Virus record (IMG/VR): IMGVR_UViG_3300030107_004408
Location: 1-58,737 of that record
Reading direction: 5' to 3' (one strand)
DNA length: 58,737 nucleotides
Source: a virus
A model generated the notes under the pieces. That model was given only the letters and a program-made list of their open reading frames with translations. It was not told the origin of the DNA and searched no databases. Below, piece after piece: positions 35,701-45,103 of this stretch. The first letter of the stretch is position 1; each line of letters starts with the position of its first letter. Both the position numbers and the translations under genes were made by a program.

Positions 35701-36869
35701 CGTTCTTCTGCCCATCTTGCGGCTTTTGACAAATGCGGGCTTTCAAACCTTTCGGCTGCAGGTGAAGTTACATCGCCTACTAGTTCACCGTAAGTAAGTT
35801 GCTCAGAAGTGCCTGTCTTCGTATCTGCCATGGTAACGGTGTTACCGTCTGCGCCCATGGTCAGCGTGAGTCCGTTTGCTTCGACACCGAGTGAGTTTAA
35901 CCAAGCCTGCTTATCTGTGACGGATGCTTGGAGATTCGGTGCTGCGCCTATGCTGGTGCCGCGATCGCCGGCAGCATATCCCCAAGATTTTGGGTTCTTA
36001 CGTATGATTGCATCTAGCTCGTCTAGAGTGCCCTTTGTCTTGGCGCTACCTGCGTAGCCTCCTCTCGTGAGATCGTCCCTATGCTTAGCGAATTCCCTGC
36101 TTATGTCAGCTAGGTTTTTATCGTAAGATGCGTACCTTTCTTGGTCTACGTTTGCTTTTTTAGCAAGAGCATTCACTGTGCCCTTATACACACCGCCAGC
36201 GCCCAGGACTGTACGCCAATTCTTTGTCTGATAGTCCAAAAGCTGATGCAGAGCGGCATGGTCGCTTTTTGATATTTTAGCGTACAAGTCATCGCGTAAA
36301 GCATTTTGGGCTTTAACGACGTCGGTCGGATTTAGGACCATCTGACCACTGCTATCCGCAGTAAAATATGTGCCGATGTACGCGGATACTAGCGAGCCTA
36401 CGTGACCATCGGCAGCTTTTATGGTACGGGCTGCCATTCCGTTTTGATCTGCGTTTTGTTGCGCACTGTCCAGTTGGGCTTGAGCAGCCCGCGTTCTTGC
36501 ATCAATCTTGGTCCCAGCAAGTGCACCAGAAGATTGGATCTCCTGTACGTACATCTGACTATAGTTTTGGTGCAACCTTACCAAGTGGTTGTACATCTGC
36601 CGATCGTACGTAGAGCCTTCGATTGAAAGCTCTGACTCGATTTCAGCTAAGTCTGCTTGTACTTCCAGTACTTTTTGGTTGTATTCAGCGGCTTCTTTAG
36701 CAGTAAGACCGGTAAGTGGGTCCGGTAAGACCTGGGGTGCGCCAGCCGCACCCACAAGGGCGCCCTTCACTTGGCGTGCGCGTAGTTGTCCCTTTCGCCG
36801 TTTCAGCGCTGCTACATCTTGCTCAAACTGCGGATTTGCAGTGTACGGACGTTGCCATCGTCTTGCCAT
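32745..36869 (-). CDS. Internal virion protein with peptidoglycan-binding domain (1374 aa)
   Basis: Residues about 540-595 (VSEVQDRLLALGI, then VTKFQKANGLSPTGTMTEET) match a PG_binding_1 domain, which holds on to peptidoglycan. The N-terminal third is helical with coiled-coil stretches; the rest is charged, and the C-terminus is very Lys-rich. It is probably packaged and ejected with the 3698-aa protein, helping DNA cross the cell wall. No catalytic residues are obvious. GAGGACCGTAAA precedes the ATG, and the stop overlaps the giant gene. Confidence 0.75.
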   Translation of the reverse strand: MARRWQRPYTANPQFEQDVAALKRRKGQLRARQVKGALVGAAGAPQVLPDPLTGLTAKEAAEYNQKVLEVQADLAEIESELSIEGSTYDRQMYNHLVRLHQNYSQMYVQEIQSSGALAGTKIDARTRAAQAQLDSAQQNADQNGMAARTIKAADGHVGSLVSAYIGTYFTADSSGQMVLNPTDVVKAQNALRDDLYAKISKSDHAALHQLLDYQTKNWRTVLGAGGVYKGTVNALAKKANVDQERYASYDKNLADISREFAKHRDDLTRGGYAGSAKTKGTLDELDAIIRKNPKSWGYAAGDRGTSIGAAPNLQASVTDKQAWLNSLGVEANGLTLTMGADGNTVTMADTKTGTSEQLTYGELVGDVTSPAAERFESPHLSKAARWAEERRDSIGAGYKTVGAQQEELFSSVPFQNKMREAGFAPGQELRAYQFFKRAIGRDNQVAGLLPEVAEAGQVLRGEQTAPLQERVGAARKSGMLKRLFGGKGRPSAQMTQGAYQPDPSVVQPTESQAAPPEVREEVGEPPMPMLDKSTRKGNKPAVSEVQDRLLALGIKGGGDDDDYYTGLAGAVTKFQKANGLSPTGTMTEETWRELRKLTPDVDPFAAAAVEKRYPPPPHRRIEREDFEPEHIEEEGVWRSDPALTTQDLFEKTQKGFYERKDNQKMPRWVQKQLEWTLNTIKDYDGKGADLKPGVYFNEGYLTPGIDVGPGGYKDKKPYKYSAYGARLWIDENGYVWYRDVSPTISKHLDDTPQEREISAPRVLLGVTKDDPLGIQDRMGRDGIKHTPEQGWQWLSDGAEAFNPDLNSKKYPNMVSDRLELGESEGWVFAHPESGLWDGLTDHHGRELSLPEMRDFEYTETGYEQRDQEFGDDDFPGREVQRDIEGSPDPYARLDESAAPPQKVRGQTRLDQATAWAVADAYYDTGYKERGVEGLDPIVDQNLELEEDGVRLGNEAAIGVFINHLLTELAQSTAKRTDMSSREKRIALRYIKGLSGSNISVKDLRSVISHHMESQGVDNDTRVKSGLYMDRVEQDMGEHWVASGLPLRSEEATVKRKDDDDGNPDLAENVAEVRTPETEDKKPDPKKDPFLSSFDEIDIDDDTELDRMYSSLLREDSDKLEAEGVPGYYERDAMALQPEAEDMQERRDAQPEKRLARAEAKAQYYERMLSELESRKKYEKLRERVRTPMKIHPKAEYALEEFQRLKEAGNMEGAIAMMESAPEDPVMKGKEVRAMPIVSGLRDAISTEQIGYRGRPGAYGKASQSVMEAKRKARDLAVKKRLSELRRGDKEEVKERTWKEPTAEPGTSKVSLKSSQNVRRPTKEDLTGRKKGRKDFRKKKRQAKKDVKAAEEQKRIEAIPEKFKKKKKPTWKIHE

Positions 36870-36880
36870 TTTACGGTCCT

Positions 36881-37360
36881 CTACGCTTGTGTTGCGCCAC
36901 CTTGTACAGCGCCCTTACCGGTATTCGTCCACCTTTCTACCCTAGCTACGCGCTGTGCTTCCAGGGCAGAATAGTCAGCATCATTAGCGGCCTTTGCTGC
37001 CAATGCCCGCTGTGATTCTTCAGACCTAGCTAGTGGAGCAGTAGCTGCCGCCGCGCCTTGTGCAATGGTAGCCCCTTGGTCCAGAGCTGCTGCAGGATTG
37101 TCTGAGCCAGCCATCGCCCCAGACAAAGCGGCGTATGCGGCTTCGCCAGCATCCACTTTGTCTTGCCGAATCTTTGCCTCGTCTGCTTTCCCAGAATCTG
37201 GGTGTAGCATGGCAGAGATGACTTGCTTTTCTTTTTCTTTCCGAGCTTGCCTTAGGCTTCCGAGTGCACCTTCGCTGGCCAGCTTTTCCCGCTTTGCAGT
37301 TTTCTTCTGCCGACGCCCGATTCGGCCCGAGCCCCAGTCGTCGTCCAGTTCGTATGCCAT
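36881..37360 (-). CDS. Ala-rich helical protein, probable internal virion component
   Basis: The 159-aa protein has a basic N-terminus (about residues 13-27) and an Ala-rich helical rest. It lies directly before the two large ejection-type genes, where podoviruses often encode a small internal core protein. No family is recognised. GGAGTAGGC precedes the ATG. Confidence 0.6.
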   Translation of the reverse strand: MAYELDDDWGSGRIGRRQKKTAKREKLASEGALGSLRQARKEKEKQVISAMLHPDSGKADEAKIRQDKVDAGEAAYAALSGAMAGSDNPAAALDQGATIAQGAAAATAPLARSEESQRALAAKAANDADYSALEAQRVARVERWTNTGKGAVQGGATQA

Positions 37361-37368
37361 GCCTACTC

Positions 37369-37986
37369 CTACTTGAAGTAAATGTACTTCATGTTCCGTA
37401 TTCTAATACGGGCGGTGTTTTGGTTCAAAAAACAAGCCACATGTGCTGTGTGCCAGCCCGATGTGAGGTTGGTCTTGGTTACGTGACCACTCCAAATTCT
37501 GTCTCTATTTAGATATCTGGTCGCGCTTACTCGCCCTTCCGGTAGCACCCTAAACTGCCTGTTCTGCAGAGCATCGTCTATGTACATCTTCAGCTCAAGC
37601 TGTTTCCCGTCTCCGTATACTAGGCCACCTGCAAACGTAATTTGCCACGTCAGTATGCACACAGACGGGGCATAGGGCAGGAAAAACGAAATACCACACC
37701 CAGGTATGGGCTGGTAAGCACCATCGTCTGCGTTGTCGTCTGGGAATGTACTGGGCACATAGTCCAGGTTTCCCGTAGTCCCTACCATGCGGCCTTTTGC
37801 AAGGCTGTTGGGACGGATCATTCTATTTGAGACTGCCCAAGTGTCTTTATTGTCTGAATCCAGGTACCCGTTTACCGCAGAAAAACTGGTTATGGCGCTA
37901 TCGTCATTGTAGAAATTATCTGCAACATCGTCTGCGGAAATGGCTGTGCCTGTGACGAATGTATTTAGGGCAGTGATTTTAGGCAT
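37369..37986 (-). CDS. Spike/fibre-like virion protein 3
   Basis: The 205-aa protein has a short helical N-terminus and a beta-rich C-terminal domain ending in IRIRNMKYIYFK. It is the third of three neighbours of similar length and plan (38708-39355, 37986-38708 and this one), each coupled by TGATG. The plan suggests a trimeric jelly-roll appendage. Sequence similarity between them is weak by eye. Confidence 0.55.
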   Translation of the reverse strand: MPKITALNTFVTGTAISADDVADNFYNDDSAITSFSAVNGYLDSDNKDTWAVSNRMIRPNSLAKGRMVGTTGNLDYVPSTFPDDNADDGAYQPIPGCGISFFLPYAPSVCILTWQITFAGGLVYGDGKQLELKMYIDDALQNRQFRVLPEGRVSATRYLNRDRIWSGHVTKTNLTSGWHTAHVACFLNQNTARIRIRNMKYIYFK

Positions 37987-38708
37987 CAGCTTCCCCCTGC
38001 GTATAGGCCGATGGCGGATATGTTACCCTGGTACAAGGTTACTTCTACATCTGCGATGCCCGAGGAGACACCGGCAGCAGATGTCGCTACGAGTAGCCTA
38101 ACTGCGTCGATTGTCCGTGCACCCACGTCATCGGAAGTTATGAATGTCCTAATGGCAAGGTCTTTTTTCGGACCTTCCTGTGCGCCCCCTGTTACTGTTC
38201 TGCGTTCTGCTGCGACGAAACGCTCACTTCTGTCTATGTCCATCCAAACGCCAGTAATAGCGTAGCGTACTTGTATTTTGAACACAGCATAGAACAAGTG
38301 GCTTTGCACTCCACCAGTTGCATCTTGTATGTCCCATATATGTATGTTCGCAAGAACCAGAACACCTCGATCGGTGGTTAGCTCTACGTTGGACGAAAAA
38401 GTAGTTGTAAGCTCATCTGTGCCATCGTGGACAATAGCCCAGCCTGTCCCTGTGCGTACACCAGATGCAAGTACGGTAGTACCGGACATACCTTCGTAGT
38501 TGTTTGTGTAGACGTGCAAAGCAGCACCTACCGTTTGGGTGCCAGTGCCGGTAACCATGCTTGGAAGGTGAGCATGGTGCATGCCATTTCTTTGTACTGA
38601 GCTGGCATCCAGCGCATTGATCTCGTCTTTAACACCCGTAAACTTAGCGTTAAGCGAAGCCGCAGTTATGGCTTCTCCCTCTTCTATATTGGAGAAATTA
38701 GTAGTCAT
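37986..38708 (-). CDS. Spike/fibre-like virion protein 2
   Basis: The 240-aa protein has a helical N-terminus (about 10-45), a linker with HHAHLPSM and a beta-rich C-terminal domain (VQSHLFYAVFKIQVRY). It resembles small phage fibre knobs. It is coupled to both neighbours by one-base TGATG overlaps. GTGGAAATGCGC precedes the ATG. The role is inferred from place and shape. Confidence 0.55.
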   Translation of the reverse strand: MTTNFSNIEEGEAITAASLNAKFTGVKDEINALDASSVQRNGMHHAHLPSMVTGTGTQTVGAALHVYTNNYEGMSGTTVLASGVRTGTGWAIVHDGTDELTTTFSSNVELTTDRGVLVLANIHIWDIQDATGGVQSHLFYAVFKIQVRYAITGVWMDIDRSERFVAAERRTVTGGAQEGPKKDLAIRTFITSDDVGARTIDAVRLLVATSAAGVSSGIADVEVTLYQGNISAIGLYAGGS

Positions 38709-39355
38709 CAGCGCATTTCCACTAAGATCAGTTCACGGTTGAAAATTTGGCAGGCTTTCGTCGAGGAGTCGAACGTTGTGTAGTCTTCGTCTGCGACAAG
38801 CTTTGCGATGAGGCTAAACGTATTTTCCCCAGGCACTACAGGTACCACAGCGTCTAGCGAGAATCCGTGGGCGTTTGTGTACATGCCTTCTCCGGTCAAA
38901 TCGTTAGATCTGTCTGTACATCCGGTAGCTGTTTCTGCTATTTGATTGCCGTTAATGGCAAGACAGTACTGAAAAGAAGCTTCGGTGGGGTTGAGGCCCA
39001 TATAGAAATTCTGGAAAGAAGCCAGTACCCAGACCAGCGATGAGTCTGTGGTGATTTTCTTCTCGATTATGGTTGTCCATTCACGGCTATTACTGATCTG
39101 CACATGGTTGGTCGGACTGCTCGATGCCGCAGTATGATAATCCATGCCGTGGTCTACCTTTTGGTAGACATTGTAAATTCTGATCGCAGCAGACTCTCCG
39201 ACATCGTTTTTATCGGTAATCGCATTTTCAGCCCAATTGTGTTCTCCGAGATTTCCTTCAATCTCGTTGACTACTTGTCGAAAATTGTGGTTTACCGATT
39301 CTAGGTCTGCGGGATACCCCGCTTTATCCCTGTACTTTGGGAAGTATTGTGCCAT
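38708..39355 (-). CDS. Spike/fibre-like virion protein 1
   Basis: The 215-aa protein has a helical N-terminal region (LESVNHNFRQVVNEIEGN, about 18-36) that could form a trimer stalk, and a C-terminal beta domain (WTTIIEKKI, FQYCLAINGNQI, RELILVEMR). It follows the nozzle-like gene, where tail appendages are expected. Confidence 0.6.
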   Translation of the reverse strand: MAQYFPKYRDKAGYPADLESVNHNFRQVVNEIEGNLGEHNWAENAITDKNDVGESAAIRIYNVYQKVDHGMDYHTAASSSPTNHVQISNSREWTTIIEKKITTDSSLVWVLASFQNFYMGLNPTEASFQYCLAINGNQIAETATGCTDRSNDLTGEGMYTNAHGFSLDAVVPVVPGENTFSLIAKLVADEDYTTFDSSTKACQIFNRELILVEMR

Positions 39356-41529
39356 CAGGGCATCCTAAATCTTGCGCCCATTTTGGGCTCTTCGTCAATC
39401 ATCATACCAAGAAATTCGCAGCGAGAATTTGTGGTAATTACAATTTTATAAACTTCGCAAGACGGGATGTCGATATCTACCCGTTTCCAGTAAGGGCGCC
39501 TGCGGACCCACTCGCTGCCGTCTCCCCATTTTGCAGTGCCCCATTGCGGTGGGATATCTTCTGGAGAAAATAGCGTGGCATTCGCGGTGTCTGTGTAAAT
39601 TGCTTCGCTGCCCATTCTCCAGTCTCGATACACCTTGATCGTTGCGGAAGAATTCGCAGTTTCTCGGAAGCACAAGTAAACCGTCTTAGCTGTCTTGCGG
39701 TTACTTGACATTGCCCATTCGATCCAAGAAGTTTCGATCGTGGCAGTCGGAGCTGCTGGTTCATGTGAAGACACTTCGTGGTCTAATACCCAAATTCCAT
39801 TGTCTTCCGTGCCACTGTTGTCTGCGACTTTGCCCGCTGCTACCAGCATCTTCCTGTGGTCATTAGTCACGCACACTGACATCACTGTCTCGTGAATACG
39901 CCTACGCCAACCATCTTGGATTGGGCTATACACGAAACACATGTTGTTACCGATCTTGCTGTAGTTATCTACGTTTACCCAGCATCGGTATTCTTTCGAC
40001 ACAGGGTCCACTACGGCACAGGCTTGCTTGGCCCTGACGGGGTTTATTTTCTGCACTAGATGGGTGATTTCATTACTCAGGAGAAACACTGCCCCGTCTT
40101 TGTACTGAAAGAAGCCCTCCCGGCCTAGCCATACAGTGCTTCCGTCTGGCAAATCAGCGAAAGAACTGGGTGCAACGCAGCCGAAGAATCGATCGACTGT
40201 GCTTGTTTTGAACCCGTCTCCGTCTGAGTTTTGCGTAATCAGGAACGTAGACGAAGCAGTGAACACAAGTAGGCCGTCCCCGGTGTTCCACAGTCCGGTT
40301 ACTTCTCCACCGGCAGGGTCTGGGTAGATTTCAGTGCCGTCCTCAAAAGTGCCAAATCGCCCAGGCAGTGAGGGGATGACTTTTGCCGGATCGTCTTTCG
40401 TGTTGGCAATCCACAGTCGGCCCATTGCCAATCTGCATAGCTTGAAAATCGGTACTGGTATGGCTTCTAATGGGCGTGCCAGTAGGAAAGCATCCGGTAC
40501 GTTATCCGGCATAGATGTGGCTGAGTTGTCTGGTATTGTGGCGTACAGCCCGAAGGAACCTGCACCTACGTTACCGGGTACAACAAACAGGTCATCCGTA
40601 CCGCTGTTCTTAGTGTCGCGCGTGCGTAACAGTAGGCGTCCAGTAGTCCCTTCTCTACCTCTAGCTAGATTGCCCCAGTACACCTGTTTCTGGACTTGGC
40701 CTGCTGTGTCCCCTTCCGTGTCCACTGATTGTTGGTGAAAGTGTACGCCGTTGGACCGCTGGGAAATAGGAGACAGGTTCCCAAACATATCTACCCACTG
40801 CACAGCAGCTTGGTACATTCCTTCCAGCAGGTACGATTTCCCGTCTCCTACCCCTAAAGGTTGTACGACAATGGTGCCCAGTCTGCCATATCCCCAATCT
40901 TTGTGCAGGGTGTAGCCCGCTGAAGCTCTGTCAATTGAGTAGCCCTTGGCGTTGGGGCTAGCGTCTGCAACAGTTTCCGGCCCATAGCCCAGAGGGGTTG
41001 CGGGAGCTGAATCGTAGCCCAAGGGTGTTGTTACTTCCCCATTGCAAATGTAGGCTCTGCCGTTTTGGGGTACGATCACAACGCCCTTTGGGGTCCGCTC
41101 AAACTGCGTAGGGAATTGCGGAGAAGGGTCATCCACTAGATCTACGGTGATTTGAGGGTTCGTAGACGCCTCTCCGATAATTTCATACCAGGGGTCGGAA
41201 GGCTTCCAGCCTTGGAAGATGGCGATGTTGGAGCCGCTGTGTACGATCAGCACATCTTGTGCGGTGCTCTCAAAATATGCGTGAAAGACACCATGCATCC
41301 TGCCATATAGAGTAGGCCAGCTATAGGTATAGCCACCAGTATCCTGATCGTAGGTAGCTATTTTTGGCACTAATGGCGCGGGACCGTGTACAGAGGCTAG
41401 AGTGCCCTCTGGAGTATCGACAAAATTTTCTATTCTTGCGGCAACTTCTGACGGCGTAATAAGCCGCCCGGTTTCATTCCGAAGAATAAGGGGCGGTGTG
41501 GTGTCTCTACCTTTACCAAAGCCCCCCAT
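39355..41529 (-). CDS. Nozzle / DNA-stabilisation protein (P22 gp10 or T7 gp12-like)
   Basis: The 724-aa protein is almost entirely beta, with repeated propeller-like blades (for example IATYDQDTGGYTYSWPTLYGR, and VLIVHSGSNIAIFQGW, read as separate pieces). Length, position and fold style match the tail nozzle or stabilisation proteins of podoviruses, which close the portal channel and hold the packaged DNA. It follows the adaptor-like 533-frame gene and the zinc-finger neck protein. GGAGTGAACA precedes the ATG. Confidence 0.65.
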   Translation of the reverse strand: MGGFGKGRDTTPPLILRNETGRLITPSEVAARIENFVDTPEGTLASVHGPAPLVPKIATYDQDTGGYTYSWPTLYGRMHGVFHAYFESTAQDVLIVHSGSNIAIFQGWKPSDPWYEIIGEASTNPQITVDLVDDPSPQFPTQFERTPKGVVIVPQNGRAYICNGEVTTPLGYDSAPATPLGYGPETVADASPNAKGYSIDRASAGYTLHKDWGYGRLGTIVVQPLGVGDGKSYLLEGMYQAAVQWVDMFGNLSPISQRSNGVHFHQQSVDTEGDTAGQVQKQVYWGNLARGREGTTGRLLLRTRDTKNSGTDDLFVVPGNVGAGSFGLYATIPDNSATSMPDNVPDAFLLARPLEAIPVPIFKLCRLAMGRLWIANTKDDPAKVIPSLPGRFGTFEDGTEIYPDPAGGEVTGLWNTGDGLLVFTASSTFLITQNSDGDGFKTSTVDRFFGCVAPSSFADLPDGSTVWLGREGFFQYKDGAVFLLSNEITHLVQKINPVRAKQACAVVDPVSKEYRCWVNVDNYSKIGNNMCFVYSPIQDGWRRRIHETVMSVCVTNDHRKMLVAAGKVADNSGTEDNGIWVLDHEVSSHEPAAPTATIETSWIEWAMSSNRKTAKTVYLCFRETANSSATIKVYRDWRMGSEAIYTDTANATLFSPEDIPPQWGTAKWGDGSEWVRRRPYWKRVDIDIPSCEVYKIVITTNSRCEFLGMMIDEEPKMGARFRMP

Positions 41530-41545
41530 TGTTCACTCCAGTGCC

Positions 41546-42016
41546 TTACTTGGAGCAGGTACTTACATGCTTCTCAAAGGACTTTTCGTACTTGTAAACC
41601 TTATCGCATTTGGGGCAGGCGTGCCCTTCCGTTGCGGTCATCGCCACATCGATGGCAGCGTTTAGGTCATCTTGGGCAACCACCTGCATACCTGCCGTGA
41701 CAATATCCAAGTGTGTGGCGCCCTGCTCATTAAGCTTTTCTACGACACGCTGCGCAACCTTTTCGATAATGCTTTCCAAGTTATCCTTGGTCAATGCATA
41801 AACGGGTTCCCACTCTTTTAGCGGATTGTTCTTATGGTTAATGAACTCTTGGCCCTGTCCAGGGCGTAGGAACATGGCCTTCCAGTACCCGTTTTCGTCT
41901 TCGGACATTGTTCTAACAACAGCAATATCCACCTTGCCTTGTTCGCTTGTCTTGCGGTAATACAGGACATTGGGATCAGGGGCAGGATCTTTGCGATATC
42001 GGTGCGGTCCGTACAT
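41546..42016 (-). CDS. Neck-region protein with C-terminal C2H2-like zinc finger
   Basis: The 156-aa protein has a beta-rich N-terminal half, a helical middle (LESIIEKVAQRVVEKLNEQG) and a C-terminal CPKCDKVYKYEKSFEKHVSTC, that is C-x2-C-x12-H-x4-C, a classical zinc-finger pattern with Cys as last ligand. It sits between the adaptor-like and nozzle-like genes. Zinc fingers are unusual in neck proteins; it could bind DNA or hold a contact. It overlaps the upstream stop as TAATG, after ACGGAGAATAG. Confidence 0.65.
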   Translation of the reverse strand: MYGPHRYRKDPAPDPNVLYYRKTSEQGKVDIAVVRTMSEDENGYWKAMFLRPGQGQEFINHKNNPLKEWEPVYALTKDNLESIIEKVAQRVVEKLNEQGATHLDIVTAGMQVVAQDDLNAAIDVAMTATEGHACPKCDKVYKYEKSFEKHVSTCSK

Positions 42017-43515
42017 TAACTATTCTCCGTGAATCTGACTCGCGACTCCCGCACAGGTCTGCGCACTCTGGCGGCCTTCTTCTTGGGGCGCAAGCGCTGC
42101 ATGTTACCATACCGCTTGCTAATCGTGGTCATTAGGTTTTCGTAGCTGGAGCGTGCAACTCCTGCCATCTCTGGGTTGCCCTGCGCTTCGTATAGCATGA
42201 CAAGGATACGCTCGATCAGCGCATCGATGGCTTCTACGTGCAGTCTGGGCGTGTCTTGATCGTGCACCAACGGTGCTGGTCTGCGCAACGCTCGGATATC
42301 GATCTCGTAACGATCGTCTGGCATAGGCCAAAATCGAACAGAACGGTACCCATGCGTTGTCTTCAGCCGGTGATTGTAGGCGGGTATCTCTGAGCCGTCG
42401 TGCTCATACACTTGCGCGGACCCATTTACTTCTGCCAGCAAGTGGAACACTTCAGATGATTCGATATTTGGTGTATAGCCAACACCACCAACTGGGCTAG
42501 ACGAGTACCTACGTACGTAAATACGCTTTCTAAGCCCAGATCTGCCTTTTCGGATTGCGTCCACAATAGCGCTACTAGAGGAGTCATACTTGCGGTAGTA
42601 ATCCAAGATATGGTCTACGTTCGGCAGCTCAACTTTGATAACGGTAAAGGGAGAGGCGCCTGGGTATTCCACTGTAGACGACACTGGGGAAGGGGCGCTT
42701 TCCCAAAGAGGCTCGGACAGATTATTGCTGTTTTTTACCTCGGAATCCCTCTTCCCCCACACATAGGTGTAGCAGTAGTCGAATTTGCCCGCTGGGTCTG
42801 GGCCTAGCCAACCGACTGCGTGCACTCCGTCCAGGGATGCGGTGGGGGCAATCGTAGGCGTATCAATTTGGAAATGCTTGCCTCTGAAAATACGGTAGGG
42901 ACGCCCTGTTTCGTTACCCCGATAGTCCAAGTACTCGTACCGTTCCATGTCGTACTGAGTGGTGACTTGGAGTGGGTAGTGGGTATTGGAGAACAGGTGG
43001 GCGGATCGGATGTCGATCAAGTCTGACGGCAGGTAATACTCTGACGTGAAGATACGGTATTTCATACCGGTATCTGACGTGTTGTCCCAGGGCAGATCAA
43101 TGGTGAATCTGTCAACGGTGTCGGAGCCCACTATTTGGGACCAAACTTCTCTAATTCGCCTGCGAATTACAGTTCCATCTGACTTCTCTACCTCTACCAT
43201 CCTCCCATCCCAGGTTCCGTCAGTCGTCCAGGTGGCGTGGTCAGATGCGGTAGATGTAGCGTACGTACGCTCTAATACGTACTCGTCACCAGAGTTTACG
43301 GATAGCCTGTCAGTTGACGTGCCCGTTGTCTGTGTAACGTCTGGTGCTGTGACGATTTTAATCTCGTCTTCAAAAAACAAGAACGGGGCTTCCAGCGATA
43401 AAAGCTGGTAAGCCCTGTTGATGAAGCGATCCACCTTAGCCTTGAACTCGGTAGACTGGTTGGGGTTCCAGTCTACCTGTTCAAGAACTCGGGTACGGAT
43501 CTCTCCCTTGTTCAC
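42016..43515 (-). CDS. Head-tail adaptor-like protein
   Basis: The 499-aa protein starts with a helical segment (VLEQVDWNPN, KVDRFINRAYQLLSLEAPF) like the adaptor or head-closure proteins that bind under the portal, and continues with beta-rich domains (about 90-400). Its position between capsid/decoration genes and the nozzle fits. The start was set to the GTG at 43515, just after the decoration gene's stop; the in-frame start at 43617 would overlap that gene by 98 bases and has no better ribosome site. Confidence 0.6.
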   Translation of the reverse strand: MNKGEIRTRVLEQVDWNPNQSTEFKAKVDRFINRAYQLLSLEAPFLFFEDEIKIVTAPDVTQTTGTSTDRLSVNSGDEYVLERTYATSTASDHATWTTDGTWDGRMVEVEKSDGTVIRRRIREVWSQIVGSDTVDRFTIDLPWDNTSDTGMKYRIFTSEYYLPSDLIDIRSAHLFSNTHYPLQVTTQYDMERYEYLDYRGNETGRPYRIFRGKHFQIDTPTIAPTASLDGVHAVGWLGPDPAGKFDYCYTYVWGKRDSEVKNSNNLSEPLWESAPSPVSSTVEYPGASPFTVIKVELPNVDHILDYYRKYDSSSSAIVDAIRKGRSGLRKRIYVRRYSSSPVGGVGYTPNIESSEVFHLLAEVNGSAQVYEHDGSEIPAYNHRLKTTHGYRSVRFWPMPDDRYEIDIRALRRPAPLVHDQDTPRLHVEAIDALIERILVMLYEAQGNPEMAGVARSSYENLMTTISKRYGNMQRLRPKKKAARVRRPVRESRVRFTENS

Positions 43516-43519
43516 TCGG

Positions 43520-43996
43520 CTATCCCATGCAATTGATGAAACAATTACCGGTAGCGCCAGCGGAGATACCTGCCGTAGCAATGCCGAAGACGGCACTGGT
43601 AACGGCGGCAGCGTCATCTGCGGTGCCTACGGCATCCCCTACGATGAGGCCCGTATCTGCGCTAAGGTCGCCTGTATCAGCGAGCACTGAGCCTAGTCCT
43701 CTGCGGAGAATGAATCCGTAAGAGTTCTGGGCAATAGCGTGCTGAGCGACACCGACAACTCGGCTAGCATGAGTGTTAGCTGGGGACTTTTGTACAACAT
43801 AAGTTGTAGCGCCATCACCGAACGAAAGTACGCTACCCACTACAGCGGCTGCTCCGGTCATCTGGACATAGATCCAGACCTTTTCACCGGCATTGCCATC
43901 ATCAGCGGGTTGGTGGTAGCAAAATCCTAGTGGAAGTTTTGCGGAAGTATCAACGTCAGTGACGCTGATACCCATGGTACGAGATGCTGCTCCCAT
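43520..43996 (-). CDS. Capsid decoration-like protein
   Basis: The 158-aa protein is rich in Ala, Gly, Val and Asp with strands such as VGSVLSFGDGATTYVVQ and FGIATAGISAGATGNCF, the usual composition of head decoration proteins. It follows the major capsid gene directly. AGGAGGCTATT precedes the ATG. Confidence 0.65.
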   Translation of the reverse strand: MGAASRTMGISVTDVDTSAKLPLGFCYHQPADDGNAGEKVWIYVQMTGAAAVVGSVLSFGDGATTYVVQKSPANTHASRVVGVAQHAIAQNSYGFILRRGLGSVLADTGDLSADTGLIVGDAVGTADDAAAVTSAVFGIATAGISAGATGNCFINCMG

Positions 43997-44005
43997 AATA
44001 GCCTC

Positions 44006-45089
44006 CTAAGCGTTGGCAGTGCCGTCAACGACACCATTAGCGTTAAGACGATCACAGTACATCTGCATGGAGAGAACGATCTCCCACTCCCAGGCATCCT
44101 GTCCAGGAACCTTGGTAGGACCGCGCATAGCGAAGTCACCGCGAGTTTCCATTCCAGAATCTTCACCCTGAGTGTAGATGTGCCAAGAATCAGACTTCAG
44201 GAAGTAGATAACACCATTTCGACTAGTGAAGGTCGAAGCGCTGGTATCAAGCTCGGGCTCTACATAGAACTCGGCTTCCTGGAACATAAGTCCCTGACGA
44301 ACACCGCGACCCTTCTCACCATCAAAGCGAGCTTGGTAACGGACCTGATCGTCCAGATCATCGTAGTAGTTGTTGAAGGATGCGATGTCTCCGATCATAA
44401 GATCGCAAGGTCCACCTGACTTACCCTGAAGGGAAGCATCCCAGTACACTCGGCGCATCTGCTTACGGCCATTGGTCGCGAAGCTGGATACCTGCTGATA
44501 CTGGTTAAACCAACCAGTAGTAGCACCGCTAGTAGCACCTTCCTTAGCCAAACCAAGGACTGTCTCGTTCTGAGCGCTTGCAGCGGCAAAGTCGAGGATA
44601 CCGTTAACGGAAGAGCCCTGAGGGTTGAAGGTGGTGTCACCATTGAGGGTGAGGAAACCGTCAACATTGTCGCTAGAACCGGCACCGGTCACAAGCTGCT
44701 TAACGATCTGCTCGTGGAACTCCATCAGAGCGGCTTCGGGATAGACCTTGATCAGACGAGCAATTGCAGTCTCGCCAGATGCTTCGGCCAAGTCCTTGCC
44801 GGGAATGATGTAGCTGTAAATCATACGTGGGCAGTAGATCTGACCACGAGCACCGACAGTCCGACGAGTCGAGCTGTAGATTTCAGAGCCAGTATCAATG
44901 CGAGTCACCTGACCGGGACCATTGGTCACGACGGGGAACTCTAGGTAGGGACCACCCTGCGTATTGCGTTCGATATTACCCTTAAGGATAATCTTATCGA
45001 GAACTGGGTGGTGCTGATAGAACTGTTCAGTCCATTCGGGAATTAGCTTGTTCTGAGCAAAATTCAGAACGTCAGCATTTGTGGGCATG
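44006..45089 (-). CDS. Major capsid protein
   Basis: The 360-aa protein has the size and place of an HK97-fold capsid protein: after the scaffold gene and before decoration and adaptor genes. Its beginning (PTNADVLNFAQNKLIPEWTE) and LMEFHEQIVKQLVTGA fit the spine-helix region of the fold. The ATG at 45089 has GGAGAAAGTC before it; the in-frame TTG at 45100 was rejected. Confidence 0.85.
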
Positions 45090-45103
45090 ACTTTCTCCAA
45101 TCA

